From positions 62,001-126,000 of the forward strand of contig JAXHMB010000003.1 in NCBI GenBank assembly GCA_034521755.1: 64,000 nt of DNA. The letters are read 5' to 3'. Below are positions 35,998-44,568 of this stretch, piece after piece (positions within the stretch are counted from its first letter, which is position 1; every line of letters begins with the position of its first letter). The translations under genes and the position numbers were made by a program. This stretch comes from JAXHMB01 sp034521755. GTDB lineage: Bacteria; Bacteroidota; Rhodothermia; Balneolales; Balneolaceae. The notes beneath the pieces were generated by a model. That model was given only the letters and a program-made list of their open reading frames with translations. It was not told the DNA's origin and did not search any database.

Positions 35998-36083
35998 ATA
36001 AACAGTATGACTGAAAAGGTTTTAGAGAATCTTTTCATGTTACATCAAAAGCAGCTTCGGTGAAAACCGGGGCTGCTTTTTTT
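35006..36083. repeat. Large direct repeat, copy B
   Basis: Near-identical copy of 32522-33597, from CCTACGGTTACGGCTACAAG through the shared terminator. The differences seen are two single-base insertions and scattered substitutions, which become more frequent after about 35860. Confidence 0.9.
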
Positions 36084-36085
36084 TG
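36050..36085 (+). terminator. Terminator after ice-binding gene 3
   Basis: AGCAGC (36050-36055) pairs with GCTGCT (36072-36077), with an inner CGG/CCG, followed by TTTTTT. It is the duplicate of the gene 2 terminator. Confidence 0.85.
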
Positions 36086-36379
36086 ATGTATATTTTTTCT
36101 TAGAGAAAAAGTAAATGATCATTAATTCTAAACGAATCACCCTCCGTAAAAAGCTTAAAATTCACTCCCTTATTTTCGGGTTTTACCTCGTTCTCAACCA
36201 TCCGGCTTAAGCTTTGGCAGACAATGGCGGACAAGCTCAAGCCTCTCTTCCCTGCCCGTTTTGTTTTTGTTGATGCCAAATAGTAAACTGGTATTGGATC
36301 AACATTAATTCCTGCATCGGTTAAGTACAGTCCGTAAACTGCCGGCCCATTAATTAATCATTCAAACAAACAGCAGAAA

Positions 36380-37294
36380 ATGAATACTTTAAAAAATATT
36401 AGCCCTATAATCCTGATCTCAGTATTGATGTGGGCATGCAGTCCACAAAATCAGGAAGAATATAGCGTAGAGATCACCGCATTTGACTACGCATTTCAGG
36501 CTCCAGCTGAATTACCCTCCGGATGGATCACTTTTATTTTAAATAATGAACAAGCTCATGAAATCCATGAATTAAGTTTTGCCCGCCTTCCCGAAAACAT
36601 CACCTACAGAGAATATCTGGATGAATATGTCGGTGCATGGGAAATTTTATTGGAAGAATTTCAGTCCGGTGAAGTTGAAAGATCCGGTATTTCGGAGCGG
36701 GTAAATGAACTGCTGCCGAGCTGGGCTGATGGCGTGAAATATGTGAATGCCCGAGGGCTGGTTTCTCCCGGAAGATCAGCTGAAAAAACAGTATACCTGG
36801 AACCGGGATTGTATGCTGTGGATTGCTGGGTTAAGACGGAAGATGGTATTATTCACATCTCCAACGGCATGACCCGCCCCCTTACTATAACGGATGAATC
36901 TGCGAACAGTCCTGAACCCTCTGTCGAAAATACAATTACACTGAAAGAAGATGAGATTGATGTTAATTGGAATGCTGAAGCCGGTTTCCATTCTTTTGCT
37001 GTTATGATGGAAGCGGATTCTTTGGGAAACCCGGTTCATAATAATATTCATCTAATCAAAACAGATGAAAACACCGACCTGGATAAAGTAAATACCTGGA
37101 TGGACTGGTACAAAGTTGGTGGCCTCAGAACTCCTGCTCCGGCTGATTTTCTCGGGGGTGTTAGCACCTACGATGCCATTCCGGGCAAAAGTGCTACTTA
37201 CTTCTCTTTAGAAATTGATGAGCCTGGAGAATACGCCTGGATTGTTCAAGTACCGGAAGGTGAGCAATTGTGGAATACATTTAAGGTTCAATAA
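36380..37294 (+). CDS. Lipoprotein with cupredoxin-like domains
   Basis: 304 residues. Lipoprotein signal ending at VLMWAC. Two beta-sandwich units are suggested. The first (about 25-170) has EITAFDYAFQAPAELPSGWI, FILNNEQAHEIHELSFARLP and LEPGLYAVDCWVKTEDGII, with a His/Cys/His/Met distribution like type I copper proteins. The second (about 185-303) is KEDEIDVNWNAEAGFHSFAV to GEYAWIVQVPEGEQLWNTFK. Copper binding is possible but not proven by the spacing. About 295 bp upstream (36086-36379) holds no other gene that I can see. It stands alone between the ice-binding cluster and the LuxR pair. Confidence 0.7.
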   Translation: MNTLKNISPIILISVLMWACSPQNQEEYSVEITAFDYAFQAPAELPSGWITFILNNEQAHEIHELSFARLPENITYREYLDEYVGAWEILLEEFQSGEVERSGISERVNELLPSWADGVKYVNARGLVSPGRSAEKTVYLEPGLYAVDCWVKTEDGIIHISNGMTRPLTITDESANSPEPSVENTITLKEDEIDVNWNAEAGFHSFAVMMEADSLGNPVHNNIHLIKTDENTDLDKVNTWMDWYKVGGLRTPAPADFLGGVSTYDAIPGKSATYFSLEIDEPGEYAWIVQVPEGEQLWNTFKVQ

Positions 37295-37558
37295 AAGTAA
37301 CTGATTCGTTTTAAAATCTGTCCGGTGCATTTGTCTTATGAATAGGTGTTTTTTGCCGAAACTTGGAGATGCTAGCCGGGCAGCAGAAACATCGGGACTC
37401 GGGGTGATAATAACTGCCAATTACCGACACCACCGATTTCGAGCCGGGCACAAGCTTGGTGGGATCGGCTCTTTTTTCGAAATGATTTTCCATCCAGCTC
37501 ATGCTACCGTGCCGACCCTGCTTAATCCATTAGTTCAGTATTCAATTGGTATTTCAAA

Positions 37559-38347
37559 TTAGTGAGTCAGAAAGTGATATTTCGAAAAATACACCAGTTC
37601 AGCCATATTTTTACAGCCTGTCTTTTTCAGTATGTTTGCCCGATGGGTCTGTACAGTGTAGGGGCTGATATAAAGCTCGTCAGCTATTTCACTGGCAGTT
37701 TTGTCACGAGCGGATAGCTGCAATATATCCCGTTCTCTGTCAGTTAAAATGTCGAGGTTGATCATGCTCTCAGTAGATGGGTTGTAGATCAGGAATTCAC
37801 CGGTTTTGGGGATGTAGTAGGACAAACGAGGCTCATCCTTGATTTCCGGTTCTTTTATGTGAGAGATGTCGGTGAATATGGCAAGTGTGAGCCATATTTT
37901 CCCATCGCCGTCCAGCCGAACAGTAATTTGGCGGGTAAGAATACGAAATAAGTCGCCGTTTTTTCTTCGATTGATGTTATCAAAATTTGCAGTTGAATAA
38001 AGAAGCTTCTCGGGCGGCAGCGAATTTCCGTAGGTCCAGGCTGCTGTGGATATTTTGAAGTGTGCATCGTGGTGCTCTTCAGGAAAAAAATTGAACAGAA
38101 ATTGAATGCCGTGTTCCAAAAAGGACTCAGCCGGATATCCCCAGATTTGGTCAATATCTTCTGCTACATGCAAAAATTCAGCCGAGCTGAAATCCATAAT
38201 GGTGTACGAAAAGGTACCGAAACCACCGCTATATCTTTTTAACAGTTCACGAAGTTGATCGGATGTTATGTCTTTAATCCCTCTCCTTTTGCCGGTTTCA
38301 AATAGCTCTTCGTACTTCTCCATTATTTCAGCATTGGAATCAGGCAT
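37559..38347 (-). CDS. LuxR-type HTH regulator with PAS-like N-terminal domain, copy 1
   Basis: 262 residues. The N-terminal half (about 35-165) looks like a PAS-type sensor (FSYTIMDFSSAEFLHVAEDI; IWGYPAESFLEHGIQFLFNF; WLTLAIFTDISHIK). The C-terminal 60 residues are a LuxR/GerE helix-turn-helix (LTDRERDILQLSARDKTASE, IADELYISPYTVQTHRANIL). No receiver domain. The start overlaps the end of the upstream regulator gene by 8 bases. The pair is alone on the minus strand, with no obvious target gene alongside. Confidence 0.85.
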   Translation of the reverse strand: MPDSNAEIMEKYEELFETGKRRGIKDITSDQLRELLKRYSGGFGTFSYTIMDFSSAEFLHVAEDIDQIWGYPAESFLEHGIQFLFNFFPEEHHDAHFKISTAAWTYGNSLPPEKLLYSTANFDNINRRKNGDLFRILTRQITVRLDGDGKIWLTLAIFTDISHIKEPEIKDEPRLSYYIPKTGEFLIYNPSTESMINLDILTDRERDILQLSARDKTASEIADELYISPYTVQTHRANILKKTGCKNMAELVYFSKYHFLTH

Positions 38348-39074
38348 CGGCTTTCTTGGCTTTAATATTCTTACGATGGGTTTTCACCGTTTCAACACTG
38401 ATGTCGAGTTTCCCGGCAATTTGGTTTGAAGTAAACCCGTGATTGATTAAGTGTTGCACTTGATCTTCGCGGGACGTCAGCCGAGGGGGCGCATGTTTAA
38501 ACACGAGCTTTTCTGCAAAGTATTCAATTTTATTGGTCTGCCTGTTATACATATAAAATTTTACAATTCGCTCTTTTTCATCTCCAAAGAGCCAACTCAT
38601 ATCCAAAAAACGAGCAATAGTTATTTTAGGTAGATTTTTTTTTGTGAAACTAAGTACTTCATTTTGATGCATGATATGAAGAATATCTCCGTTTGAACGT
38701 TGTACTCGATATTCAACAGTAAACACGCGATCGGTAAGATATATTTCTCCGCGATGGTAGTGGTCATCCCAAACCTCGGTTACAAAACTTTTAACTGCTG
38801 GTTGCTCATCTCTTAAAATTATTTCAACCAGGAGGTGTTCTTCTCCACCATAAATGACATGCTTATTGATGCCGTAGAGATGCTCTACAGACGAGCTTAC
38901 ATATAGGGTTTCGGAAAGCTGGTAATCATAGAATACGAAAAAGTAGGGGGATGGCAGGATGCTATTTCGTTCATTCTCTATGAGCTGAGCCAATGAAATA
39001 CCTTCCTCATGTAATAACCCCGAGGGATGAAAATTACGTGTTCGGTACTGTTCTATGTCATGCTCTTTCTTCAT
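38340..39074 (-). CDS. LuxR-type HTH regulator with PAS-like N-terminal domain, copy 2
   Basis: 244 residues, same architecture as its downstream neighbour. The PAS-like sensor part is FFVFYDYQLSETLYVSSSVE, HLYGINKHVIYGGEEHLLVE, RVQRSNGDILHIMHQNEVLS. The LuxR/GerE helix-turn-helix is LTSREDQVQHLINHGFTSNQ, IAGKLDISVETVKTHRKNI. It ends abruptly after AKKADA, about 15 residues shorter than most GerE domains, where the next gene begins. An 8-base overlap implies coupled translation and possibly a heterodimer (inference). Confidence 0.83.
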   Translation of the reverse strand: MKKEHDIEQYRTRNFHPSGLLHEEGISLAQLIENERNSILPSPYFFVFYDYQLSETLYVSSSVEHLYGINKHVIYGGEEHLLVEIILRDEQPAVKSFVTEVWDDHYHRGEIYLTDRVFTVEYRVQRSNGDILHIMHQNEVLSFTKKNLPKITIARFLDMSWLFGDEKERIVKFYMYNRQTNKIEYFAEKLVFKHAPPRLTSREDQVQHLINHGFTSNQIAGKLDISVETVKTHRKNIKAKKADA

Positions 39075-39559
39075 CCCCGTTGGTCTTCTACCCGAAAATA
39101 CTTAAATGTGGGTATTTACTTTTAACATAATTAAAAACAAACTCTTATAAGAGTCAAGAAACTTGCATGCTAAATGGTATATCAATCCGCAAACACAGCT
39201 CTTTACCAACTCAGGACTTTTATGAAGGGATACTGTTTTTAATTGATTGTATTAAATTTTAAAAGGGGCTATATGAGGAAATCATTACTTTTTTTAATCG
39301 GTGTTTTATTCTCTTGTTCAAGTCTTTAGCCTCGTTCCCAACGTCTCCGTCCGCTGGCGGAGCCCATAAGGATGAGAGAACCGTATTAAGTCGACATACA
39401 GATCAATTATGATCAGCTTTTAAAATTAAGCGGTGCCCGATGGAATGTGCCTTTTGGGACAGCCTCCAAAAGTGGCAGAATTGGAGTACATAATAAAAGA
39501 AGATATTGGTTTGATCTTATCTGCTAAGTAACAACCTAAACAAAGACAAGGAGAACGAT
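39075..39559. other. Intergenic stretch with a truncated lipoprotein leader
   Basis: A tiny open frame at 39273-39329 (MRKSLLFLIGVLFSCSSL, stop) is a complete lipoprotein signal peptide with a good ribosome site (AAGGGG) but nothing after it, so a gene was cut off here. Further on, 39415-39530 reads in parts as broken coding sequence (LSGARWNVPFGTASKSGRIG). No intact gene. Confidence 0.5.
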
Positions 39560-40192
39560 ATGAAGTCACTAAATATCTTAATCGTAATATTCTTTTTTGC
39601 AGCAAGTAGCCTAAGCGCACAAAACGCCTCAAAAAAAGACAAGATAAAAGAAGCAATGAGCTCTGCACCGGCTTCCATTGCGGAATCTGCTACTATCATG
39701 GATTTTCCGGCTGAAGAAGGTGGAGAAATGATCTTATTGCGTGAAGGTACCAATGGATACACCTGCTTTCCGGACATGCCTGCAACTTCCGGCTATGACC
39801 CGATGTGTCTTGATGAATCGTGGATGAAATTGGTCGCTGCATGGATGAATAAGGAGGATGAGGTAAAAATAGATAAAATGGGATTTGGATATATGCTGCA
39901 GGGTGGAGCCGAGGAAAGTAATGTAGATCCCTTTGCTACGGAACCAACCGATGACAACGAATGGATTTCGAATCCCGTACCGCACCTTATGATTATCTTT
40001 CCTAATAATGACGTTCTAAAGGGGCTTCCGGTCACACCTGATCAGGGCGGTCCATGGGTGATGTTCAGGAACACTCCTTATGTACATGTTATGGCCCCAA
40101 TGCCTAAAAACAATTCTTCCGGTACTACTACACAGGCACATAAAAATACTTTTCCCGAATATACAATGGAACAGCGATGGCAAAGCAGCTGA
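39560..40192 (+). CDS. Secreted protein of unknown function
   Basis: 210 residues with signal peptide MKSLNILIVIFFFAASSLSA. The mature part contains APASIAESATIMDFPAEEGG, ILLREGTNGYTCFPDMPATS, DPMCLDESWMKLVAAWMNKE, WISNPVPHLMIIFPNNDVLK, and a PYVHVMAPMP segment near the end. It carries two cysteines (in YTCFPD and DPMCLD) and a catalysis-like look, but I cannot assign a family. AAGGAG lies 9 bases before the start. A broken gene begins at its 3' end in another frame. Confidence 0.72.
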   Translation: MKSLNILIVIFFFAASSLSAQNASKKDKIKEAMSSAPASIAESATIMDFPAEEGGEMILLREGTNGYTCFPDMPATSGYDPMCLDESWMKLVAAWMNKEDEVKIDKMGFGYMLQGGAEESNVDPFATEPTDDNEWISNPVPHLMIIFPNNDVLKGLPVTPDQGGPWVMFRNTPYVHVMAPMPKNNSSGTTTQAHKNTFPEYTMEQRWQSS

Positions 40193-40595
40193 TTTCTATA
40201 CAAAATTCATGCGCTTTTACTTGTTATCAGATATGGAAAATTAATGGGTCAGGATATTGAAGAGGTAGCTAATGCTACGGTAGAGATATTTGGTCCGGGA
40301 TGGAGTAACGATTTAACTCCTTTACAGATGGTTAAAAATCTGCACCGTAATTGGATGGCGTCCCAAAAAGCAGAATTTGAAGTACTGGAGGCCTCTGAAG
40401 ATATCATCCGGGTACGCATGAATCGACCCTATCTTGATTTTTTCGGCGAAAATTGGTGAAACAGGTGGAGTATCAGTAAATGACTATGAAATGCTTCTTG
40501 GCCTTTACTTTGAGCGGATAGCGGCTGAGCGTGGTATGGTATATGAGCAGCAGATAGAAGGTAAATCGATGATGGTGGTAGTTCGGAAGCTTTAG
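40172..40595 (+). pseudogene. Unknown small protein, frame-disrupted
   Basis: Readable as about 140 residues across three frames: AADFYTKFMRFYLLSDMEN, then MGQDIEEVANATVEIFGPGW, LTPLQMVKNLHRNWMASQKA, FEVLEASEDIIRVRMNRPYL, and finally GVSVNDYEMLLGLYFERIAA to VVVRKL, stop at 40593-40595. Breaks are near 40240 and 40455. The start is uncertain. No family recognised. It lies between a secreted protein gene and a DUF4440 lipoprotein gene in the same direction. Confidence 0.5.
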
Positions 40596-40626
40596 AATTC
40601 AGAAGCTATATGATTTAGGAGGATTT

Positions 40627-41082
40627 ATGAAATTATGCATGTTGATCCTATTGACATTTCTTTCTGGGGCATGTACTCAGAAAGAATATAATGAGGAGCA
40701 ATACGAAGAAGATATTGCGGAAATCAATGAGCTGCGTGAAAAAGAACTGGAGGCGGTACTGGCAGGTAACGTGGATTCGTTGATGGCAATCAGAACAGAT
40801 GATTTCATTGCCATGTTACCGGGTATGCCGGCCATTAAAGGGAAAGAAGCTGTTCGCGAAGTTCTTACCGGAATGTTCGGGCAAATGGAGGAATTTGAGC
40901 ATAACACCATATCTGAAGAAGTTATAGTCTCAGGAGATTGGGCTTTTCATCGGGGGACCTATACCGACAGAGTTACATTAAAATCCGGTGGCCGAGCCGA
41001 TGCGCGCATAAGGGAAATTGCGCTGATACTTCAACGGCAGGAGGATGGATCATGGAAGTATGCTACTCGTAGACTCGAATAG
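40627..41082 (+). CDS. DUF4440/SnoaL-like (NTF2-fold) lipoprotein
   Basis: 151 residues. Lipoprotein signal MKLCMLILLTFLSGAC. Residues about 25-150 are an NTF2-like alpha-beta cone (INELREKELEAVLAGNVDSL; DDFIAMLPGMPAIKGKEAVR; ISEEVIVSGDWAFHRGTYTD; ALILQRQEDGSWKYATRRLE). Such proteins bind small hydrophobic ligands or act as isomerases, but most in this family have no known role. A ribosome site TTAGGAGG precedes the start. A broken relative lies at 42600-43042. Confidence 0.85.
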   Translation: MKLCMLILLTFLSGACTQKEYNEEQYEEDIAEINELREKELEAVLAGNVDSLMAIRTDDFIAMLPGMPAIKGKEAVREVLTGMFGQMEEFEHNTISEEVIVSGDWAFHRGTYTDRVTLKSGGRADARIREIALILQRQEDGSWKYATRRLE

Positions 41083-41195
41083 CATGGATCTGTTTCAGAT
41101 TAACCTGAATAAAGCACATGAAATTACGAACAAGCTGAAATGCGTTGAATAGCGTTTAGAGCAAGACAGTTTACGGTTTGCGGAATCCTATGGTT

Positions 41196-42540
41196 ACGAA
41201 CCGACCATTCTTGCTGCGCTTTCTTTTCTTGTATGTGATACTCTTTACCCTTCCTTTTCCTCTTGATGTGTTAGGAGTATTTAGAGTCTACGTTTTAGAC
41301 GGAGTCTTACGCGACACGGCTAATTGCATTGGCATTAGCTAAGTTTATTTACCTCTGTTAACATCAGCGAATTAGGTCCAGGCGTCAGATACGCCCGCTC
41401 AATCTATTAATGACTACTGTACTTGATAGCCGATGGGACTACTGGGAGCATTACCATGGGATCGCTTTGATAATCCCGGGATCAGTAGAATCGTTTTTTT
41501 TCTCCTTTACTTAAGGCTTTACCTGGGTAGATCTGGCTTTCAGTACGGATTAGCTAAAATTCCACGGCACCGGGATGCACCATCATTCCTTTGAGTCGTC
41601 TACTGGTAACCATTGGTGGAACTCGCATGGGGGTTAACATGGAATCCGATGGCCTTCGGACGGTGGCCATGACCTATGTGCGGGATTGGTCGAAGCTGGC
41701 CGGCATCCTTTTGTTTCACCTGCAGAACAAGACTTTTAGGCGGCCTCATTTTAATTGGCGCTCCGATCAATGCGGTCGCCATCAATTTATTATCTACGGC
41801 GTAGGTCGCCATAAGGATGCTGCAGGTGACTTAGCTGTTATTTGCTCATTCAGTTGTCCTTCCGGACTCAAGGATGTGTATTCAATTTGCTATGCTCAAT
41901 GGGCCATGTATCTGCACTGGGGTCAGACCTGATCTCCGCAAAAGACAACGATCATTCACTTGATAGTACGAAGTGGATCTTCAGTCCAGCTTGATGCGGA
42001 TTCTATGCGACTAAAACCAGCTTGTCTTGCAGTCAAGCATGTCGCAAATGTCCTTGTTCGGCGATGTACGAAGTAGATAAACCCGTGCTGTAATGGAGTA
42101 GAACTGCCTTGAGCCCTATCCTGTCCAGAGATATATGGTGATCGATGATAACTACGGAATCCAGCTGCTCTCAATGGATGGTGAATATCGCTTCGGTCCC
42201 TGCCGAAATTGATACATATCAACCAAAAAGTTCATCTGAAGAAAGTCCCGACGGGTGCAAGACAGTTTGTTTATCGATTACGACTTCCGGGCATATACGT
42301 TTCAACGAGGAGTAACAGGGTGAAGACTCTTTTTATCGCAGGACAGGCAACTTACTGAAGAGATTTTAGCGCCGATCAGAATCGTTTGTACTGGATTCGT
42401 ACGCGTCGAGAATACCCAGCATGATGACAGCCTGGCCAAGGTTACATCAGATAGATCCCTTATGGGGTCTCTAACGCGTCTCACAGGACGCAGCACTAGT
42501 CCAGAGGGATCTCAAGATGCTTAAACTGTCGGGGTCGTGG
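41196..42540 (+). pseudogene. Heavily damaged multi-pass membrane protein gene
   Basis: No open frame spans more than about 110 codons, yet pieces in all forward frames form a coherent membrane protein: MVTNRPFLLRFLFLYVILFT and LPFPLDVLGVF at the start, PMGLL, QYGLAKI, WNPMAF, then FCFTCRTRLLGGLILIGAP-INAVAINLL, VVLPDSRM and MLNGP. The order and spacing recall a DoxX-like family of large membrane proteins found in Bacteroidota, about 420 residues long. Stops, indels and substitutions occur every 30-100 bp. Damage is much heavier than elsewhere in the window; real decay and very poor consensus sequence both fit. Confidence 0.5.
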
Positions 42541-42599
42541 CATTTGGTGACATCAATGATCGGCAGTGCACTGGGGTGATCTTAAAAAGGAAAATGCGA

Positions 42600-43042
42600 A
42601 GCCATCGAACACCTTGTGTAATCGGGTGATTTATTCTTGTTCCAGTCTTTCATTCGCCCTAATATTGATAGCGAGCTTATACAGCATCTCACTCAGGCCT
42701 GGGTCGCTGTTACGGCATAACGAGGCTATAGAGGGTCCTGAATCTCTTGACAAACGATGCCGGTATGCCTTCACCAAAGCGGAGAAACCGGCAATGGGTA
42801 AATCAACCATTGAAGAGACATATAGCCCTTATTATCAAGCTTATGATCTTAAAGTGACAGCCACCATTAATGAAATGCAGATTTCAGAAAAGATCGCTTA
42901 TGTGTGGACTTTGGTAGAAGGAACGAGAGGGCCAAAAGGAGGAAATGAAATTGAAAACTTTAAGTACAACAATCTCTGGATCCTTAAGAAGAATCAATCG
43001 GGCTGGAAGCTATGGCGGCTCATGTTCAATAGTCCATCTTAG
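42600..43042 (+). pseudogene. DUF4440/SnoaL-like protein, N-terminal part frame-shifted
   Basis: The C-terminal half is in one frame: KPAMGKSTIEETYSPYYQAY, DLKVTATINEMQISEKIAYV, NNLWILKKNQSGWKLWRLMF, stop at 43040-43042. This matches the end of NTF2-like DUF4440 proteins, as in the gene at 40627. The N-terminal half appears in another frame (IDSELIQHLTQAWVAVTA near 42668). The open frame from 42566 therefore does not represent the true start. It borders the damaged 41.2-42.5 kb region and may share its cause. Confidence 0.6.
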
Positions 43043-43090
43043 TTGGTATTACAATCTAATCCCGGGAATTAAAGTATTGGGGTGAAGTTT

Positions 43091-43939
43091 ATGTTTAAAA
43101 AATATGCGATAGGGATATTCATCAGTGCCCTGTTTTTGTTATTTCCTTATACAAATGCTTTTACTCAGGATATGAGAGAAATGGAAGTAGTGTACAAGCT
43201 TCCGGAAATGTCAAAGGTAACGGTTCAGAGAGGTATCGTCTATAAAAGTACTGAAAAGAAAAACTTAACGATTGATCTTTATTATCCTCCTTCAGCTGAT
43301 AATGAAGAAAAATATCCGGCAGTTATTTTTGTACTGGGCTATCCAAATTTTAATCTCAAAGAGATGCAATCGTATATTTCATGGGGTAAATTAGTTGCCA
43401 CACATAATATGATCGGTGTTAACTATGAAACTTCAAACCCTGAAACCGATCTGGCAGACTTAATTAATTACCTGCTTGCCAATGCAGAAGAATTAAATAT
43501 TGATAAAGACAGGATTGGAATTTGGTCCTGCTCGGGCAATGTTCCGGTCGCCCTATCTCATCTGTATAAGTCCTATGAACCCTACCTTAAGTTTGGAGTT
43601 TTTTATTATGGAATTATGAACACATCTGACCAAAAATATCAGACAGAGATTGATAAGCTATCATCCAGTTATGGCTTTATTAGTCCGCATATAAAGCCCG
43701 GACATCAGTTACCGAAAGACCTGCCCATGCTGGTAGTCAGGTCGGGACAGGATAACATTCCAAATATCAATGATACCATTGATCATTTTACAAATATTGC
43801 TATCTCAAATAACTTACCGGTTACTTTGATAAATTTTTCTGACGGACAACATGCTTTTGATATTATGGACGATAAGGATGAGTCCCGCAGCATTATAAAA
43901 CAGACGCTTTCATATATGCACGAGAAGTTTACGTGGTAG
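43091..43939 (+). CDS. Secreted alpha/beta hydrolase
   Basis: 282 residues. Signal peptide MFKKYAIGIFISALFLLFPY with cleavage near NAFTQ. The hydrolase core is LTIDLYYPPSADNEEKYPAV, IFVLGYPNFNLKEMQSYISW, the nucleophile turn IGIWSCSGNVPVALS with the serine in W-S-C-S-G, MLVVRSGQDNIPNINDTID and a final His in DGQHAFDIM. GGGGTG at 43079-43084 is the ribosome site for ATG 43091; the GTG at 43082 overlaps it and is less likely. Likely an esterase or dienelactone-hydrolase relative; substrate unknown. Confidence 0.82.
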   Translation: MFKKYAIGIFISALFLLFPYTNAFTQDMREMEVVYKLPEMSKVTVQRGIVYKSTEKKNLTIDLYYPPSADNEEKYPAVIFVLGYPNFNLKEMQSYISWGKLVATHNMIGVNYETSNPETDLADLINYLLANAEELNIDKDRIGIWSCSGNVPVALSHLYKSYEPYLKFGVFYYGIMNTSDQKYQTEIDKLSSSYGFISPHIKPGHQLPKDLPMLVVRSGQDNIPNINDTIDHFTNIAISNNLPVTLINFSDGQHAFDIMDDKDESRSIIKQTLSYMHEKFTW

Positions 43940-44013
43940 ATTAAGTAGTTAATCAATAGTAATAAATTTTAATTCTTTATTTAAAATAACGGCATATCGA
44001 ACGCTCCCTCCTC

Positions 44014-44337
44014 TTGCCTTCCGGGCTGCAAAACCGTAACGTACAGCAAAGAATGAAGCCAAAAGCCACCATGACCTACCGGGGCACCACCGGCAGCGGC
44101 ACCTTTCTGTTTAATGATAAAGGAGCGCTTGTAAAATTTTCGGCTATGCGTTATAAAGATAACATCCCCGGTGCAAAACGATACGAATGGTTGCTTACCG
44201 TAGACGATTACTCTGTTTTTGAAGGCATAAAAGTACCTTCCAGGATGCAGGCAACCTGGAAGCTCGATGAAGGAGACTGGACCTGGCTCAACCTGGAAAT
44301 AACAGGACTGCAGTACAATGAGCGTGCTCTCCGTTAA
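44014..44337 (+). pseudogene. C-terminal fragment of a DUF6544-like protein
   Basis: ATMTYRGTTGSGTFLFNDKG, LVKFSAMRYKDNIPGAKRYE, VDDYSVFEGIKVPSRMQATW, LDEGDWTWLNLEITGLQYNE. This is the conserved C-terminal half of a family (DUF6544) that normally has about 200 more residues with membrane helices before it. No such N-terminal part is found upstream in any frame, so the gene is truncated. Higher GC than the genes just before it. Confidence 0.65.
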
Positions 44338-44404
44338 CGTTAAAGTACTTATGCCCTTGCCCCTTCCTTGCACAAACCGTATGATTAGGCGAATTTGAAT
44401 ACAA

Positions 44405-44544
44405 GAGGTCTTTGAAAAACCACCCATGTCATGCTGAACTCGTTTCAGCATCTATTGCAAAAAAGTTTTAAAAGCTTTTAACCATGCTTTCTGCCACAGA
44501 GCCAGCCGGCGGACAGTGTGACACTTTGGTTTTGTAAAGGCCTC
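44405..44544. repeat. MITE-like repeat, copy 3 (140 bp)
   Basis: Left end GAGGTCTTTGAAAAACCA; the right end read in reverse is GAGGCCTTTACAAAACCA. It is the most diverged of the three copies inside, but both terminal repeats are clear. It also carries GCCGGCGGACAG, a word found again near 56196. It lies just before the HAD phosphatase gene. Confidence 0.75.
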
Positions 44545-44568
44545 TAAAACTGGTTTTAAAAAATATCT

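Noticed and set aside
37338..37562. 74-residue open frame on the plus strand
   Set aside because: Composition is not protein-like, and it runs into the end of the LuxR gene on the other strand.
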